A stretch of DNA of 64,000 bases. Origin: Arthrobacter sp. OAP107. GTDB lineage: Bacteria > Actinomycetota > Actinomycetes > Actinomycetales > Micrococcaceae. A program made the position numbers and the translations under genes. The notes beneath the pieces are model-generated. The model was not told the origin of the DNA. It did no database searches and saw nothing but the letters and a program-made list of their open reading frames with translations. Positions 18,105 through 27,223 of the stretch are shown one piece after another. Where the stretch lies: NCBI RefSeq assembly GCF_040546765.1, contig NZ_JBEPOK010000001.1, positions 2,108,001 to 2,172,000 of the forward strand, read 5' to 3'. How positions within the stretch are numbered: the first letter of the stretch is position 1; each line of letters opens with the position of its first letter.

Positions 18105-20752
18105 CCGCGGGCTGGCCAGGCGTCGACCACGAATGGTCGCGGGAAATCGCTGTGGCCTCAACCTCCGCCGCCGATGTGCCCGGAACCGTTCGCCGCTGGC
18201 ACCTGCTCGACAACGCTGCCCAGCTCTCCCGCCGTGGCCTCACTCCCGCGGGCACCCTGCTGTGCGTCCACGGGAACCCGACCTGGTCCTACCTGTGGCG
18301 GAGCCTGCTCGCAGCCGGATCGGACCCCGTGCATCCGTGGCGCGTAGTGGCAGTGGACCAGCTGGACATGGGGTTCTCCGAACGCACCGGCACATTCCGG
18401 CGCCTCGCGGACCGGATCAACGACCTGGGTGACCTGACCGAGGCGCTGGGCCTGGACGGGCCGGTTGTCACGGTGGGCCACGACTGGGGCGGCGTGATCA
18501 GCCTGGGCTGGGCGCTGGCGCATCCGCAGCAGCTCGCCGGGGCAGTACTCACCAACACAGCCGTCCACCAGCCCTCCGATTCGGGGATCCCGCCGGCCCT
18601 GCGGCTTGCCCTGCACCCCGCGGTGCACGGGTGGGGTACCACAAGGTCGGACGCCTTTCTTCGGGTGACGCACTCGCTGGCGAACCCGCCGCTGCCCGCC
18701 GACATCCGGAAGGCCTACATGGCCCCCTACCGTGGCGCCGGGCGCCGGGCCGGCGTCGGGAACTTCGTTGCGGATATTCCGGTGGATGCTTCCCATCCCA
18801 GCTTCCCGGCGCTCAGCGGCGTGGCGGAAGGGCTGCACGGGCTGACGGTTCCGGCCCTGATGCTCTGGGGGCCGCGGGACCCGATCTTTTCCGACCGATA
18901 TCTCAAGGACCTCATCACCCGGCTGCCGCACGCGAAAGTGCACCGCTTCGAAGGCGCCGGTCACCTGGTCGCGGAAGACCGGGACATCGCCACCCCGGTC
19001 TTCGAGTGGCTCGCCGAGCTCGGTGGGGACGGAGCCCTTGTCCCGGAGGAGACGAAAGCCGAGGCCGACGGCGTCCCGCCGTTATGGGCGCCACTCACCG
19101 AACTGGCGGCAGGAGCCGCCGGCGGGGACACCGCCGTCGCCGAAATGGACGCGGACGGCAACGTCGCCCGCCGGCTCAGCTGGCAGGAACTGGAACGGAG
19201 CATCGCAGCCCTCGCGGCGGGGCTGCGCGCAACAGGGGTGGGGAGCGGCAGCCGGGTGAGCCTGATGGTTCCCCCCGGGGCGGACCTGACCGTGGCCCTC
19301 TACGCCTGCCTGCGGCTCGGCGCGGTGGTTGTCGTGGCCGACGCAGGCCTGGGAACCCGGGGCCTGAGCCGCGCCGTGAAGGGTGGCACCCCCGATTTCC
19401 TCATCGGCATTGAAAGGGCGCTGGCGGCTGCCGCGGTGCTCGGTTGGCCGGGACGCCGGATCAGCGTGCGTGATGTCCCGCCGGCTGCCAAGCGAGTTCT
19501 GGGCGCCGAAACCTCCCTTGCCGCCCTTGCCCGGCACGGTTCCGGCCTGAGCCCGGAGGCGCCGTCGCCCGCGCCGCACCCGGACGCCGACGCCGCTGTG
19601 CTCTTCACCTCCGGCTCCACCGGCCCCGCCAAAGGCGTGCTGTACACCCACCGTCAGCTGGGCGCGATGCGGGACACTGTGGCGGAAACTTTCGGGATCC
19701 GTTCCGGTGCCCGCCTTGTGGCGGCTTTCGCGCCGTTCGCCTTGCTGGGGCCCGCGCTCGGAGCGGTCTCGGTGACGCCGGCCATGGATGTCACCGCGCC
19801 CCGAACCTTGACGGCCCGCGCGCTGGCGGACGCCGCCGCAGCCATCGACGCAACAGTGGTCTTCGCCTCGCCCGCAGCGCTGCGCAATGTCGTCGCGACC
19901 CGCGGCGGACTGGGCCGGACCGGACACATGGCCATGGGGCGCGTGGAGCTGCTTCTCTCCGCCGGGGCGCCCGTCCCGGAACCGCTCCTGGCCGACGTGC
20001 AGCGGCTGCTGCCCCAGGCTTCGCTGCACACGCCGTACGGGATGACCGAGGCACTGCCCGTGACCGACATCAGCCTTGAAGGGATCCGCGGGGCGGAGGC
20101 CGATGCCACCGCCGGAACAGTGCCGGGGGCCGGCAACGGCGTGTGCGTGGGCCTGCCGGTGCATGGGGCCCGCGTCGCCGTCGTGCCGTTGGCGGCGGAC
20201 GGCTCCGCACCCGGGAACGAACCGGTCACGGAGGCCGGAGTGACCGGCGAGATCCTCGTCAGCGCCCCGCATGTCAAGCAAGCCTACGACCGTCTCTGGC
20301 TGACCCAGCGCGAGAGCATCCGCACGTCCGGCTGGCACCGCACCGGCGATGTGGGGCACTTCGACGCCGCCGGCCGGCTCTGGGTGGAGGGACGCCTTGC
20401 CCACATCGTGACGGCGCCCGGTGGCGTGGTGACGCCGGTGGGCGCCGAGCAGGCCATCGAACGCCTGGACGACGTCGGACTTGCTGCCGTCGTCGGGGTC
20501 GGTCCGTCGGGAACGCAGGCCGTCGTCGCCGTCGTCGAGACCGTACCCTCCGCCCGCAAAGCCGGCCCGGCTGCGCCGCTCCTTGCGGGGCGGGTACGGG
20601 ATGCGGCCCTCGAAACGGGCGTCAGTATCGCTGCCGTGCTCGAAGTCCCGGCCCAGCCCACCGACATCCGGCACAATGCCAAGATCGACAGGACGCGCCT
20701 GTCCCGCTGGGCATCGCGCGTGCTGTCCGGCGGCCGGCCGGGAAAGCCATGA
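18098..20752 (+). CDS. oleBC: OleBC fusion: beta-lactone decarboxylase plus beta-lactone synthetase
   Basis: 884-residue natural fusion. The OleB half (about 1-310) is an alpha/beta hydrolase of the haloalkane-dehalogenase type: CVHGNPTWSYLWR, nucleophile Asp129 in VGHDWGG, and catalytic His in GAGHLVAED. OleB decarboxylates a beta-lactone to the cis-olefin. The OleC half (about 330-884) is an AMP-ligase-fold enzyme with FTSGSTGPAKG at 503, TPYGMTEALP, GWHRTGDVGHFD and a terminal HNAKIDRTRL lysine. It forms the beta-lactone from the beta-hydroxy acid. Fused OleBC is known from Micrococcus and relatives. The start is taken as TTG 18098, overlapping oleA by 7 nt with GGAAA upstream; the frame is open further 5' inside oleA. 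Confidence 0.9.
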   Translation: MVAAGWPGVDHEWSREIAVASTSAADVPGTVRRWHLLDNAAQLSRRGLTPAGTLLCVHGNPTWSYLWRSLLAAGSDPVHPWRVVAVDQLDMGFSERTGTFRRLADRINDLGDLTEALGLDGPVVTVGHDWGGVISLGWALAHPQQLAGAVLTNTAVHQPSDSGIPPALRLALHPAVHGWGTTRSDAFLRVTHSLANPPLPADIRKAYMAPYRGAGRRAGVGNFVADIPVDASHPSFPALSGVAEGLHGLTVPALMLWGPRDPIFSDRYLKDLITRLPHAKVHRFEGAGHLVAEDRDIATPVFEWLAELGGDGALVPEETKAEADGVPPLWAPLTELAAGAAGGDTAVAEMDADGNVARRLSWQELERSIAALAAGLRATGVGSGSRVSLMVPPGADLTVALYACLRLGAVVVVADAGLGTRGLSRAVKGGTPDFLIGIERALAAAAVLGWPGRRISVRDVPPAAKRVLGAETSLAALARHGSGLSPEAPSPAPHPDADAAVLFTSGSTGPAKGVLYTHRQLGAMRDTVAETFGIRSGARLVAAFAPFALLGPALGAVSVTPAMDVTAPRTLTARALADAAAAIDATVVFASPAALRNVVATRGGLGRTGHMAMGRVELLLSAGAPVPEPLLADVQRLLPQASLHTPYGMTEALPVTDISLEGIRGAEADATAGTVPGAGNGVCVGLPVHGARVAVVPLAADGSAPGNEPVTEAGVTGEILVSAPHVKQAYDRLWLTQRESIRTSGWHRTGDVGHFDAAGRLWVEGRLAHIVTAPGGVVTPVGAEQAIERLDDVGLAAVVGVGPSGTQAVVAVVETVPSARKAGPAAPLLAGRVRDAALETGVSIAAVLEVPAQPTDIRHNAKIDRTRLSRWASRVLSGGRPGKP

Positions 20753-21744
20753 GGGTCCTGGTTACCGGTGCAAGCGGGCTGCTCGGCCGGGAGGTGGCCC
20801 GGCTGCTGGTCCGCCAGGGCCATGCCGTGGCCACGTTCCAGCGCCGTCCGTCAGGAGTCGACGGCGCTGAGGACTTCTGCGGGTCCGTCACGGACGATCA
20901 GGCGCTCGGCCGCGCCATCGCCGGCGCCGAAGGAATCATCCACCTGGCTGCGAAGGTTTCCTTCACCGGCCGTGCCGCGGAGTTCGACGAAGTGAACGTC
21001 GAAGGGACCCGCCGTCTGCTGAATGCCGCACGGGCTGCCGGGGTGCGGGACCTGGTCTTCGTCTCCTCCCCGTCGGTGGCCAACTCCGGCGCCGCCATCG
21101 CCGGGCTGGGCGCGGAACCGGCTGACCCTGAGCATGCACATGGCGACTATTCCCGCACCAAGGCCAAAGCAGAGTTGCTGGCACTGGCAGCAGACGATCC
21201 CGGGTTCCGGGTCGCAGCGGTGCGCCCCCACATTGTCTGGGGCCCCGGCGACACCCAGCTGGTGGAACGCGTCCTCGCACGCGCCGGCCGCGGCCGGCTG
21301 CCGCTGCTCGACGCCGGCGCGGCCCTGATCGACACCACCTACGTGGACAACGCCGCCTCGGCGATCGTCGCCGCGCTGCACCGCATCGAACACATTCACG
21401 GCCGGGCCCTGGTGGTGAGCAATGGCGAGCCACGCCCGGTTGGCGAGCTGCTGGCAGGCATCTGCGCTGCAGGGGGCGTCACCGCGCCGTCGTGGACTGT
21501 TCCGGGCGGGATGGCACGGGCGGTTGGAGCGGTGGTGGAGAAGGTCTGGACCTGGGCCGGCCGGAGCGAGGAGCCGCCGATGACCAGGTTCCTTGCTGAG
21601 CAGCTTTCCACCGCCCACTGGTTCGATCAGCGGGAGACCCGCGAACTCCTCGACTGGACTCCTGCCGTCCCGCTGGACGAAGGACTGGCGCGGCTGGCCG
21701 AGCACTACGGGTCCCGGCCGCTCAGCCCGCGCCCTCGAAGCTGA
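20749..21744 (+). CDS. oleD: OleD: NAD(P)H-dependent 2-alkyl-3-ketoalkanoate reductase
   Basis: 331-residue extended short-chain dehydrogenase that reduces the OleA product to the beta-hydroxy acid used by OleC. Rossmann motif VLVTGASGLLGREVARLL sits at the N-terminus, FVSSPSVANSG follows, and the catalytic Y-x-x-x-K is in DYSRTKAKAE. ATG 20749 overlaps the oleBC TGA (ATGA), so translation is coupled. The last 23 nt overlap the 3' end of the convergent SorC-type regulator. Sterol-dehydrogenase relatives look alike, but context decides for OleD. Confidence 0.92.
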   Translation: MRVLVTGASGLLGREVARLLVRQGHAVATFQRRPSGVDGAEDFCGSVTDDQALGRAIAGAEGIIHLAAKVSFTGRAAEFDEVNVEGTRRLLNAARAAGVRDLVFVSSPSVANSGAAIAGLGAEPADPEHAHGDYSRTKAKAELLALAADDPGFRVAAVRPHIVWGPGDTQLVERVLARAGRGRLPLLDAGAALIDTTYVDNAASAIVAALHRIEHIHGRALVVSNGEPRPVGELLAGICAAGGVTAPSWTVPGGMARAVGAVVEKVWTWAGRSEEPPMTRFLAEQLSTAHWFDQRETRELLDWTPAVPLDEGLARLAEHYGSRPLSPRPRS

Positions 21745-22684
21745 CCAGCCGCCGGGCCGACGCCTCATCGAGGATCAGGTCGGTCGCCAGCCCGGCGACC
21801 AGTGCACCGCGGAGCCCGTTGATCTTGGACGCCCCGGAAACCACGCAGATCCGGCGGCGCACCTGGCGGAGCTGGTCGAGCGATGGTCCGGTGGAGCGTT
21901 CGTTCAGTGTGATGCCATCAGATGACCCGTCGCCGCGAAAGAACACCGTGGCCACGTCCCCGACGACGTCGGACTCCGCCAGGGTGACCAGGTCGTCCTC
22001 GTCGAGGTACCCGCCCGCGTAGACGTGGCTGGGGTAGTCCGCGTCCACGGAACCCACGCCGAAGATCGCGATGCTCATGCGGGACTGCAAGTCCAGGATG
22101 CGCTGCACGCTCCGCTCGTTCCACATCGCGGTCTTCGTTGCCGCATGGTCGAAGAAGGCCGGCACGGGAAACTGTTCAACCCTGGCCCCGTACGCGCTGC
22201 CAAAGCGCCGCATGATGTCGCTGGCGTAGGTGATGCCGGTGGTCTGCATATTGCCCGCGCCGTTCAGCTGGACCACCACGCTGTCGTGGGTGATCTTGCG
22301 CGTCAGGTGCCGGCTCACCGCGCTGAGGGTGGCGCCCCACGCCACCCCGATGATGGCGTTGGAGTCCACCAGGGGGCCGATGGTGCGTGCTGCCTGCATG
22401 GCCACCCGGTCCAGCGTCTCCGCCTCATTCAGTGTGTCCAGGACGGGCACCACGTGCACATCCACCTTGTACTGCGCCCGGATCAGCCGCTCCAATTCAG
22501 GTCCGGTGTCCAGCGGACTGCGGATCTGGATCTGTACCAGTCCGGTCTCCCGGGCGGTTGAAAGCAGCCGGGAAACCGTGGAACGGGAGGTCTGCAACTC
22601 CCGGGCGATGGCGTCCATGGTCAGGTCCTGCATGTAGTAAAGCTGGGCGGCGCGCAGCGCGTCGGAATGTCGGGGACGGGGCAT
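21722..22684 (-). CDS. SorC/DeoR-family sugar-binding transcriptional regulator, probable glp regulator
   Basis: 320 residues. An N-terminal helix-turn-helix (LYYMQDLTMDAIARELQTSRSTVSRLL, residues about 15-42) is followed by a SorC-type sugar-phosphate sensor domain containing NAIIGVAWGATLSAV, FGVGSVDADYPSH and RICVVSGASKINGLRGAL. Such proteins bind phosphorylated sugars that relieve repression. It is divergent from glpD-glpF-glpK, with palindromes between them. Regulation of glycerol catabolism, with glycerol 3-phosphate as a plausible effector, is therefore the natural inference. Tail-to-tail overlap of 23 nt with oleD. Confidence 0.85.
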   Translation of the reverse strand: MPRPRHSDALRAAQLYYMQDLTMDAIARELQTSRSTVSRLLSTARETGLVQIQIRSPLDTGPELERLIRAQYKVDVHVVPVLDTLNEAETLDRVAMQAARTIGPLVDSNAIIGVAWGATLSAVSRHLTRKITHDSVVVQLNGAGNMQTTGITYASDIMRRFGSAYGARVEQFPVPAFFDHAATKTAMWNERSVQRILDLQSRMSIAIFGVGSVDADYPSHVYAGGYLDEDDLVTLAESDVVGDVATVFFRGDGSSDGITLNERSTGPSLDQLRQVRRRICVVSGASKINGLRGALVAGLATDLILDEASARRLVSFEGAG

Positions 22685-22698
22685 TCATGGTTCCGTTC

Positions 22699-22712
22699 TG
22701 CACGTTTGTGCA
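22699..22712. promoter_or_regulatory. Candidate operator: 14-bp palindrome TGCAC-GTTT-GTGCA
   Basis: Perfect 5-bp arms around GTTT, 15 nt upstream of the regulator start and immediately before TTGACG in the divergent intergenic region. Position and symmetry suit a repressor site controlling both the regulator and the glp genes. That the SorC-type protein binds here is inference. Confidence 0.5.
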
Positions 22713-22718
22713 TAGTGC

Positions 22719-22738
22719 TTGACGTTATTTTCCAATAA
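22719..22738 (+). promoter_or_regulatory. Candidate glp -35 element and second palindrome
   Basis: TTGACG (22719-22724) is a near-perfect -35, followed directly by the inverted repeat TTATT-TTCC-AATAA (22725-22738). The stretch to about 22750 (AAACAATAG) is AT-rich, but no hexamer at 17-18 nt is a clear -10. The palindrome lies between the -35 and any -10, a repressing position. Confidence 0.35.
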
Positions 22739-22823
22739 TTCAAACAATAGTGGTGAACGGCCCCGCACCATTCGGTGCGCTGCCCGCAACAAGCCTTTTC
22801 GAACCAAACCCAAAGGAGCAGAT

Positions 22824-24626
22824 TTGGGACTCAAGGATTCATCCGGCCATACCAACAGCGCTGCCGCCCCCGGTGCGGAGCGCGAGTCCGTCTCCCGGCT
22901 GCGCCAGCGGCCCAATGCCCGGGTCCTGATCATCGGCGGCGGCATCAACGGCGTCGGAACATTCCGCGATCTCGCCCTCCAGGGCGTCGATGTGGCACTG
23001 GTGGAACGCGGAGACTACTGCCAGGGCGCCAGCGGTGCCTCGTCGCACATGATCCACGGCGGCATCCGCTACCTGGAAAACGGGGAATTCCGGCTGGTCC
23101 GGGAATCCGTGGTTGAGCGCAACAGGCTCCTGCGGATCGCGCCCCACTATGTGAAGCCGCTGCAGACCACCATTCCGATCTTCAGCACCTTCTCCGGTGT
23201 CCTGGCCGCGCCCCTGCGGTTCCTGACCCACAAGCAGCAGGGCAAGCCCAAGGAGCGCGGCGCGTTCCTGATCAAGCTGGGGCTTAGCCTCTATGACTCC
23301 TTTTCCCGCGACGGCGGCAGTGTCCCCCGCCACCAGTTCCGCACGCGGCACAAGGCGCTGGCCGAACTCCCGATGCTGCACCCGGGCGTCAAATACACCG
23401 CCACCTACTTCGACGCGTCCGTGCACAACCCGGAGCGCCTCACCCTGGACGTCCTTCAGGACGGCGAGAAGGCGGGCAGCGCACGTAACTCAGCCAGGGC
23501 CAGCAACTACCTCGCCCTGACGACTGTCAGGTCCAACGCAGACGGTTCCAGCACCGCGGTTCTCTGCGACCAACTGACCGGCGAAGAATTCGGCTTCACG
23601 GCGGACGTTATCGTCAACACCACCGGGGCATGGGTGGACCTCACCAACCAGGCCATGGGTACCCCCACCACGTTCATGGGCGGGACCAAGGGTTCGCACA
23701 TCGTCCTGGACCACCCCGGCCTGCTGGCGGCCTGCAAGGGACGCGAGATCTTCTTCGAACACACCGACGGCCGGATCGTGCTGATCTACCCCATGGGTGA
23801 CCGAGTGCTGGTGGGAACCACGGACGTCGACGCCGACATGTCCCGGGACGCCGTCTGCACCGACGAGGAAATCGACTACTTCTTCGACCTCATTGGGCAC
23901 GTCTTCCCGGACATCGCCGTGAACCGCGGCCAGATTGTGTACACGTTCTCCGGCGTGCGTCCGCTGCCCCGGCACGACGCCACCCAGCCGGGATTCGTAT
24001 CGCGGGACTACCGCATCGAACGGCTTGCCCCGGGACCAGGCGCCCCGGGACCAGGCGCCCAGGAGGGCGGCGCCGTCGTGCTCAGTCTGGTGGGTGGCAA
24101 ATGGACCACCTTCCGGGCCCTGGCCGAACACTTGGCCGGCGACGTCCTCGCCGAACTGGGACTGGAACGGAAAATTTCGACGGCGAAGCTCGCCATCGGC
24201 GGCGGCGCCGGGTTCCCGGACAGCGACGCCGGAATCCAGAAGTGGATCAAGGCGCACATGACCGCCACCCGCGATGCCGACCGGACGGCCGGCCTGCTGA
24301 CCAGGTACGGCACCCGCGCAGAGGAAGTCATCAGCTATCTCGACGCCGGCGAAGACCGGCTGCTGCGCTCCACCCGGGAGCTCAGTGTCAGGGAACTGCA
24401 GTTCATGGCTGCCCGCGAACAGGTAGGGCACCTGGTGGACGTGCTGATCCGGCGCACCTCGCTCGCCTTCCGCGGCCTGGTCACCGGAGAGCTGCTGAAC
24501 GATGTTGCTGAGGCCTTGGCCGAGCCGCTCGGCTGGGATGCGGCAGGAGTTGCCGCGGAGATCAACCACGCCCAGGAGGTGCTGAAGCGATACCACGGCG
24601 TCGAGGTCCACAGCCTCGTCGCTTAG
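22824..24626 (+). CDS. glpD: Aerobic glycerol-3-phosphate dehydrogenase
   Basis: FAD enzyme oxidising glycerol 3-phosphate to dihydroxyacetone phosphate and reducing quinone at the membrane. The dinucleotide fold VLIIGGGINGVGTFRDLALQ begins near residue 34, followed by GASGASSHMIHGGIRYLE. The C-terminal DAO_C domain is present. TTG 22824 is chosen because AGGAG lies 5 nt upstream; the frame opens at 22719, inside the promoter region. The product is 600 residues. A Gly/Pro duplication (PGPGAPGPGAQ) lies near residue 405, before VVLSLVGGKWTTFR. First gene of glpD-glpF-glpK. Confidence 0.95.
   Translation: MGLKDSSGHTNSAAAPGAERESVSRLRQRPNARVLIIGGGINGVGTFRDLALQGVDVALVERGDYCQGASGASSHMIHGGIRYLENGEFRLVRESVVERNRLLRIAPHYVKPLQTTIPIFSTFSGVLAAPLRFLTHKQQGKPKERGAFLIKLGLSLYDSFSRDGGSVPRHQFRTRHKALAELPMLHPGVKYTATYFDASVHNPERLTLDVLQDGEKAGSARNSARASNYLALTTVRSNADGSSTAVLCDQLTGEEFGFTADVIVNTTGAWVDLTNQAMGTPTTFMGGTKGSHIVLDHPGLLAACKGREIFFEHTDGRIVLIYPMGDRVLVGTTDVDADMSRDAVCTDEEIDYFFDLIGHVFPDIAVNRGQIVYTFSGVRPLPRHDATQPGFVSRDYRIERLAPGPGAPGPGAQEGGAVVLSLVGGKWTTFRALAEHLAGDVLAELGLERKISTAKLAIGGGAGFPDSDAGIQKWIKAHMTATRDADRTAGLLTRYGTRAEEVISYLDAGEDRLLRSTRELSVRELQFMAAREQVGHLVDVLIRRTSLAFRGLVTGELLNDVAEALAEPLGWDAAGVAAEINHAQEVLKRYHGVEVHSLVA
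24028..24057 (+). repeat. 15-bp perfect tandem duplication within glpD
   Basis: CCCCGGGACCAGGCG occurs twice back to back (24028-24042 and 24043-24057), in frame, adding a duplicated P-G-P-G-A unit in a loop ahead of the conserved GGKWTTFR strand. Looks like replication slippage. Confidence 0.9.
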
Positions 24627-24683
24627 CGGGAAACCGTCCTTCAACACGCGAAGGACTGACAACAGAAAATAGAGGAGTCAAAG

Positions 24684-25430
24684 ATGTCTCTTGGATTGGT
24701 TTTTCTTTCCGAAGTTTTCGGAACCGCCATGCTGACCCTGCTGGGTTGTGGCGTGGTGGCCAACGTTGCGCTCAAAGGCACGAAGGGCAACAACGGAGGA
24801 TTCCTGATGGTCACGTGGGGGTGGGGCATCGCCGTCTTCGCCGGCGTGTACGTTGCCGCCCGGTCCGGCGCCCACCTCAACCCGGCCGTCACCACAGGCC
24901 TGCTGGTCAACGGCAAGGCCGAATACGCCCCCGGCGTGCCGGTCGACCTCGCGTCCACGCTGACTTACTACGGCGGTGAGCTCTTGGGCGCTTTCCTGGG
25001 CGCCGTGTTGACGTGGCTGGCGCACAAGCAGCACTTCGATGCCGAACCCGAGCCCGCCAACAAGCTCGGCGTCTTCTCGACCGGCCCTGCCATCCGTTCC
25101 ACCCCCTGGAACCTGATCACGGAAATCATCGGCACGTTTGTGCTGGTCTTCGTGATCCTCACCTTCGGCGGAACGCCGTCCGGTCTTGGCCCGCTGGCCG
25201 TGGCCCTGCTCGTCGTCGGCATCGGCGTCTCGCTGGGCGGCCCCACGGGCTACGCGATCAACCCCGCCCGTGACCTCGGACCCCGCATCGCCCACGCCAT
25301 CCTCCCCATCAAGGGCAAGGGGTCCAGCGACTGGAGCTACTCCTGGATCCCGGTAGCGGGTCCGCTCATCGGCGGCATCCTGGCCGGGCTCGTGGGGCTG
25401 CTGCCCATTGTGTTCAAGGCAGCCACCTGA
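24684..25430 (+). CDS. glpF: Glycerol uptake facilitator (aquaglyceroporin)
   Basis: 248-residue major intrinsic protein forming a glycerol channel in the cytoplasmic membrane. Both half-membrane NPA boxes are intact: HLNPAVTTG near residue 66 and AINPARDLGPR near 193. The Asp after the second box is the usual mark of glycerol-conducting channels. Six hydrophobic segments are evident. ATG 24684 has AGAGGAG 7 nt upstream. It lies 57 nt after glpD and 123 nt before glpK. That second gap (25431-25553) holds no obvious structure beyond the glpK ribosome-binding site. Confidence 0.95.
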   Translation: MSLGLVFLSEVFGTAMLTLLGCGVVANVALKGTKGNNGGFLMVTWGWGIAVFAGVYVAARSGAHLNPAVTTGLLVNGKAEYAPGVPVDLASTLTYYGGELLGAFLGAVLTWLAHKQHFDAEPEPANKLGVFSTGPAIRSTPWNLITEIIGTFVLVFVILTFGGTPSGLGPLAVALLVVGIGVSLGGPTGYAINPARDLGPRIAHAILPIKGKGSSDWSYSWIPVAGPLIGGILAGLVGLLPIVFKAAT

Positions 25431-25553
25431 ACCGCGGCGCCTGATTCAAACGGCACTGATTCACACAGCGCCCTCATAAGCGGCACCCACATCCGAAAAC
25501 CATATCCATAACCACATCTGTTCAAACTCAAGCACAACGACAAGGACGTCATC

Positions 25554-27068
25554 ATGAGCCAATACGTAATCGCCGTCGACCAGGGCACCACCAGCACCCG
25601 CGCCATTGTCTTCGACCACAGCGGCAGCATTGTGTCCTCCGGCCAGATGGAACACGAGCAGATCTTCCCGCAGGCCGGCTGGGTGGAGCACGATCCCGCG
25701 GAGATCTGGGACAACACCCGCGAGGTCATCGGCTCCGCCCTGTCCAAGGCGAACCTGACCCGGCACGATATTGCCGCCGTCGGCATCACCAACCAGCGCG
25801 AGACGGCGGTGGTCTGGGACAAGACCACGGGCAAGCCGATCTATAACGCGATCGTGTGGCAGGACACCCGGACCCAGCCCATCGTGGACGAACTGGCGAA
25901 GGACGGGGGAGCGGACCGGTTCAAGCAGAAGGTCGGGCTGCCGCTGGCCACGTACTTCTCCGGAACCAAGATCAAGTGGATCCTGGACAACGTCGACGGC
26001 GCGCGGGAGAAGGCGGAGGCCGGGAACCTGGTCTTCGGCAACACCGACTGCTGGGTGCTGTGGAACCTCACCGGCGGTGTGGACGGCGGGGTGCACGTCA
26101 CGGACGTCACCAACGCCTCCAGGACCATGTTCATGGACCTCGACACGCTGCAGTGGGACCAGGAAATCCTGGGCATCTTCGGTGTTCCAGCGTCCATGAT
26201 GCCCGCCATCAAGTCCTCCTCCGAGGTCTACGGCACGGTCCACACCTCGCAGCTGCTGCGGGAGGTGCCGGTGGCCGGCATCCTCGGCGACCAGCAGGCA
26301 GCCACCTTCGGCCAGGCAGCGTTCGAGACCGGCGAAGCCAAGAACACCTACGGCACCGGATGCTTCCTGATCTTCAACACCGGCGAGGAGATCGTCCACT
26401 CCAAGAACGGGCTGCTGACCACTGTCGGCTACAAGCTGGGCGACGCGGCGCCGCACTATGCGCTGGAAGGGTCGATCGCCGTCACGGGTTCGCTCATCCA
26501 GTGGCTGCGGGACAACCTCAACATGATCAGCAGCGCCCCCGAGGTGGAGTCCCTCGCCGCTTCGGTCAAGGACAACGGCGGCGTGTACATCGTGCCGGCG
26601 TTCTCCGGCCTCTTCGCGCCCTACTGGCGGTCGGACGCGCGCGGCGCCATCGTGGGCCTGACCAGGTTCGTCAACAAGAGCCACATCGCCAGGGCCGCGC
26701 TTGAGGCCACGGCCTTCCAGACCCGCGAGGTGCTGGATGCGGTCAACGCGGACTCGGGCGTTCCGCTCACCGAACTGAAGGTCGACGGCGGGATGGTCGC
26801 CAACGATGCCCTCATGCAGTTCCAGGCGGACATCCTCGGCGTTCCGGTCATCCGCCCGAAGGTAGTGGAAACGACGGCGCTTGGCGCGGCGTACGCGGCG
26901 GGCCTCGCCGTCGGCTTCTGGAAGGACCTCGGCGAGCTGTCCGCGAACTGGTCCGAGGACAAGCGCTGGGAGCCGAACATGGATACAGAGGAGCGGGAAC
27001 GGCAGCTGCGGCTCTGGAGGAAGGCCGTCACCAAGTCCATGGACTGGGTCGACGCCGACGTGAGGTAG
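25554..27068 (+). CDS. glpK: Glycerol kinase
   Basis: Phosphorylates glycerol with ATP, trapping it for GlpD. The 504 residues show the FGGY kinase N-terminal phosphate loop (VDQGTTSTRAIVFD), the substrate region ITNQRETAVVWD, NTYGTGCFLIFNTG, and the C-terminal adenine site KVDGGMVANDALMQFQADIL. ATG preceded by AAGGA 8 nt upstream. The third gene of the glycerol cluster, it is followed by a long hairpin terminator. Confidence 0.97.
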   Translation: MSQYVIAVDQGTTSTRAIVFDHSGSIVSSGQMEHEQIFPQAGWVEHDPAEIWDNTREVIGSALSKANLTRHDIAAVGITNQRETAVVWDKTTGKPIYNAIVWQDTRTQPIVDELAKDGGADRFKQKVGLPLATYFSGTKIKWILDNVDGAREKAEAGNLVFGNTDCWVLWNLTGGVDGGVHVTDVTNASRTMFMDLDTLQWDQEILGIFGVPASMMPAIKSSSEVYGTVHTSQLLREVPVAGILGDQQAATFGQAAFETGEAKNTYGTGCFLIFNTGEEIVHSKNGLLTTVGYKLGDAAPHYALEGSIAVTGSLIQWLRDNLNMISSAPEVESLAASVKDNGGVYIVPAFSGLFAPYWRSDARGAIVGLTRFVNKSHIARAALEATAFQTREVLDAVNADSGVPLTELKVDGGMVANDALMQFQADILGVPVIRPKVVETTALGAAYAAGLAVGFWKDLGELSANWSEDKRWEPNMDTEERERQLRLWRKAVTKSMDWVDADVR

Positions 27069-27086
27069 GCTTCCGCGTCCAGCTCC

Positions 27087-27153
27087 AGAGAGGAGGCCGC
27101 ACCCGCCCGCTTCGCGGTGCCCACCACACCTTGGCGGGTGCGGGCTCCTCTCT
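27087..27153 (+). terminator. Hairpin terminator after glpK
   Basis: Arms at 27087-27107 and 27133-27153 are complementary over 21 bp with one mismatch (AGAGAGGAG... against ...CTCCTCTCT), with a 25-nt loop. No long U tract follows (CTTCCG). It lies 18 nt past the glpK stop and isolates the glp operon from leuS. Confidence 0.7.
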
Positions 27154-27223
27154 TCCGCGGCGTCTGCCACTCAGCCGCTCGTGGCGACTGGTAACGAGGG
27201 GCGGGAGGGTGATTGCGTTGCGC

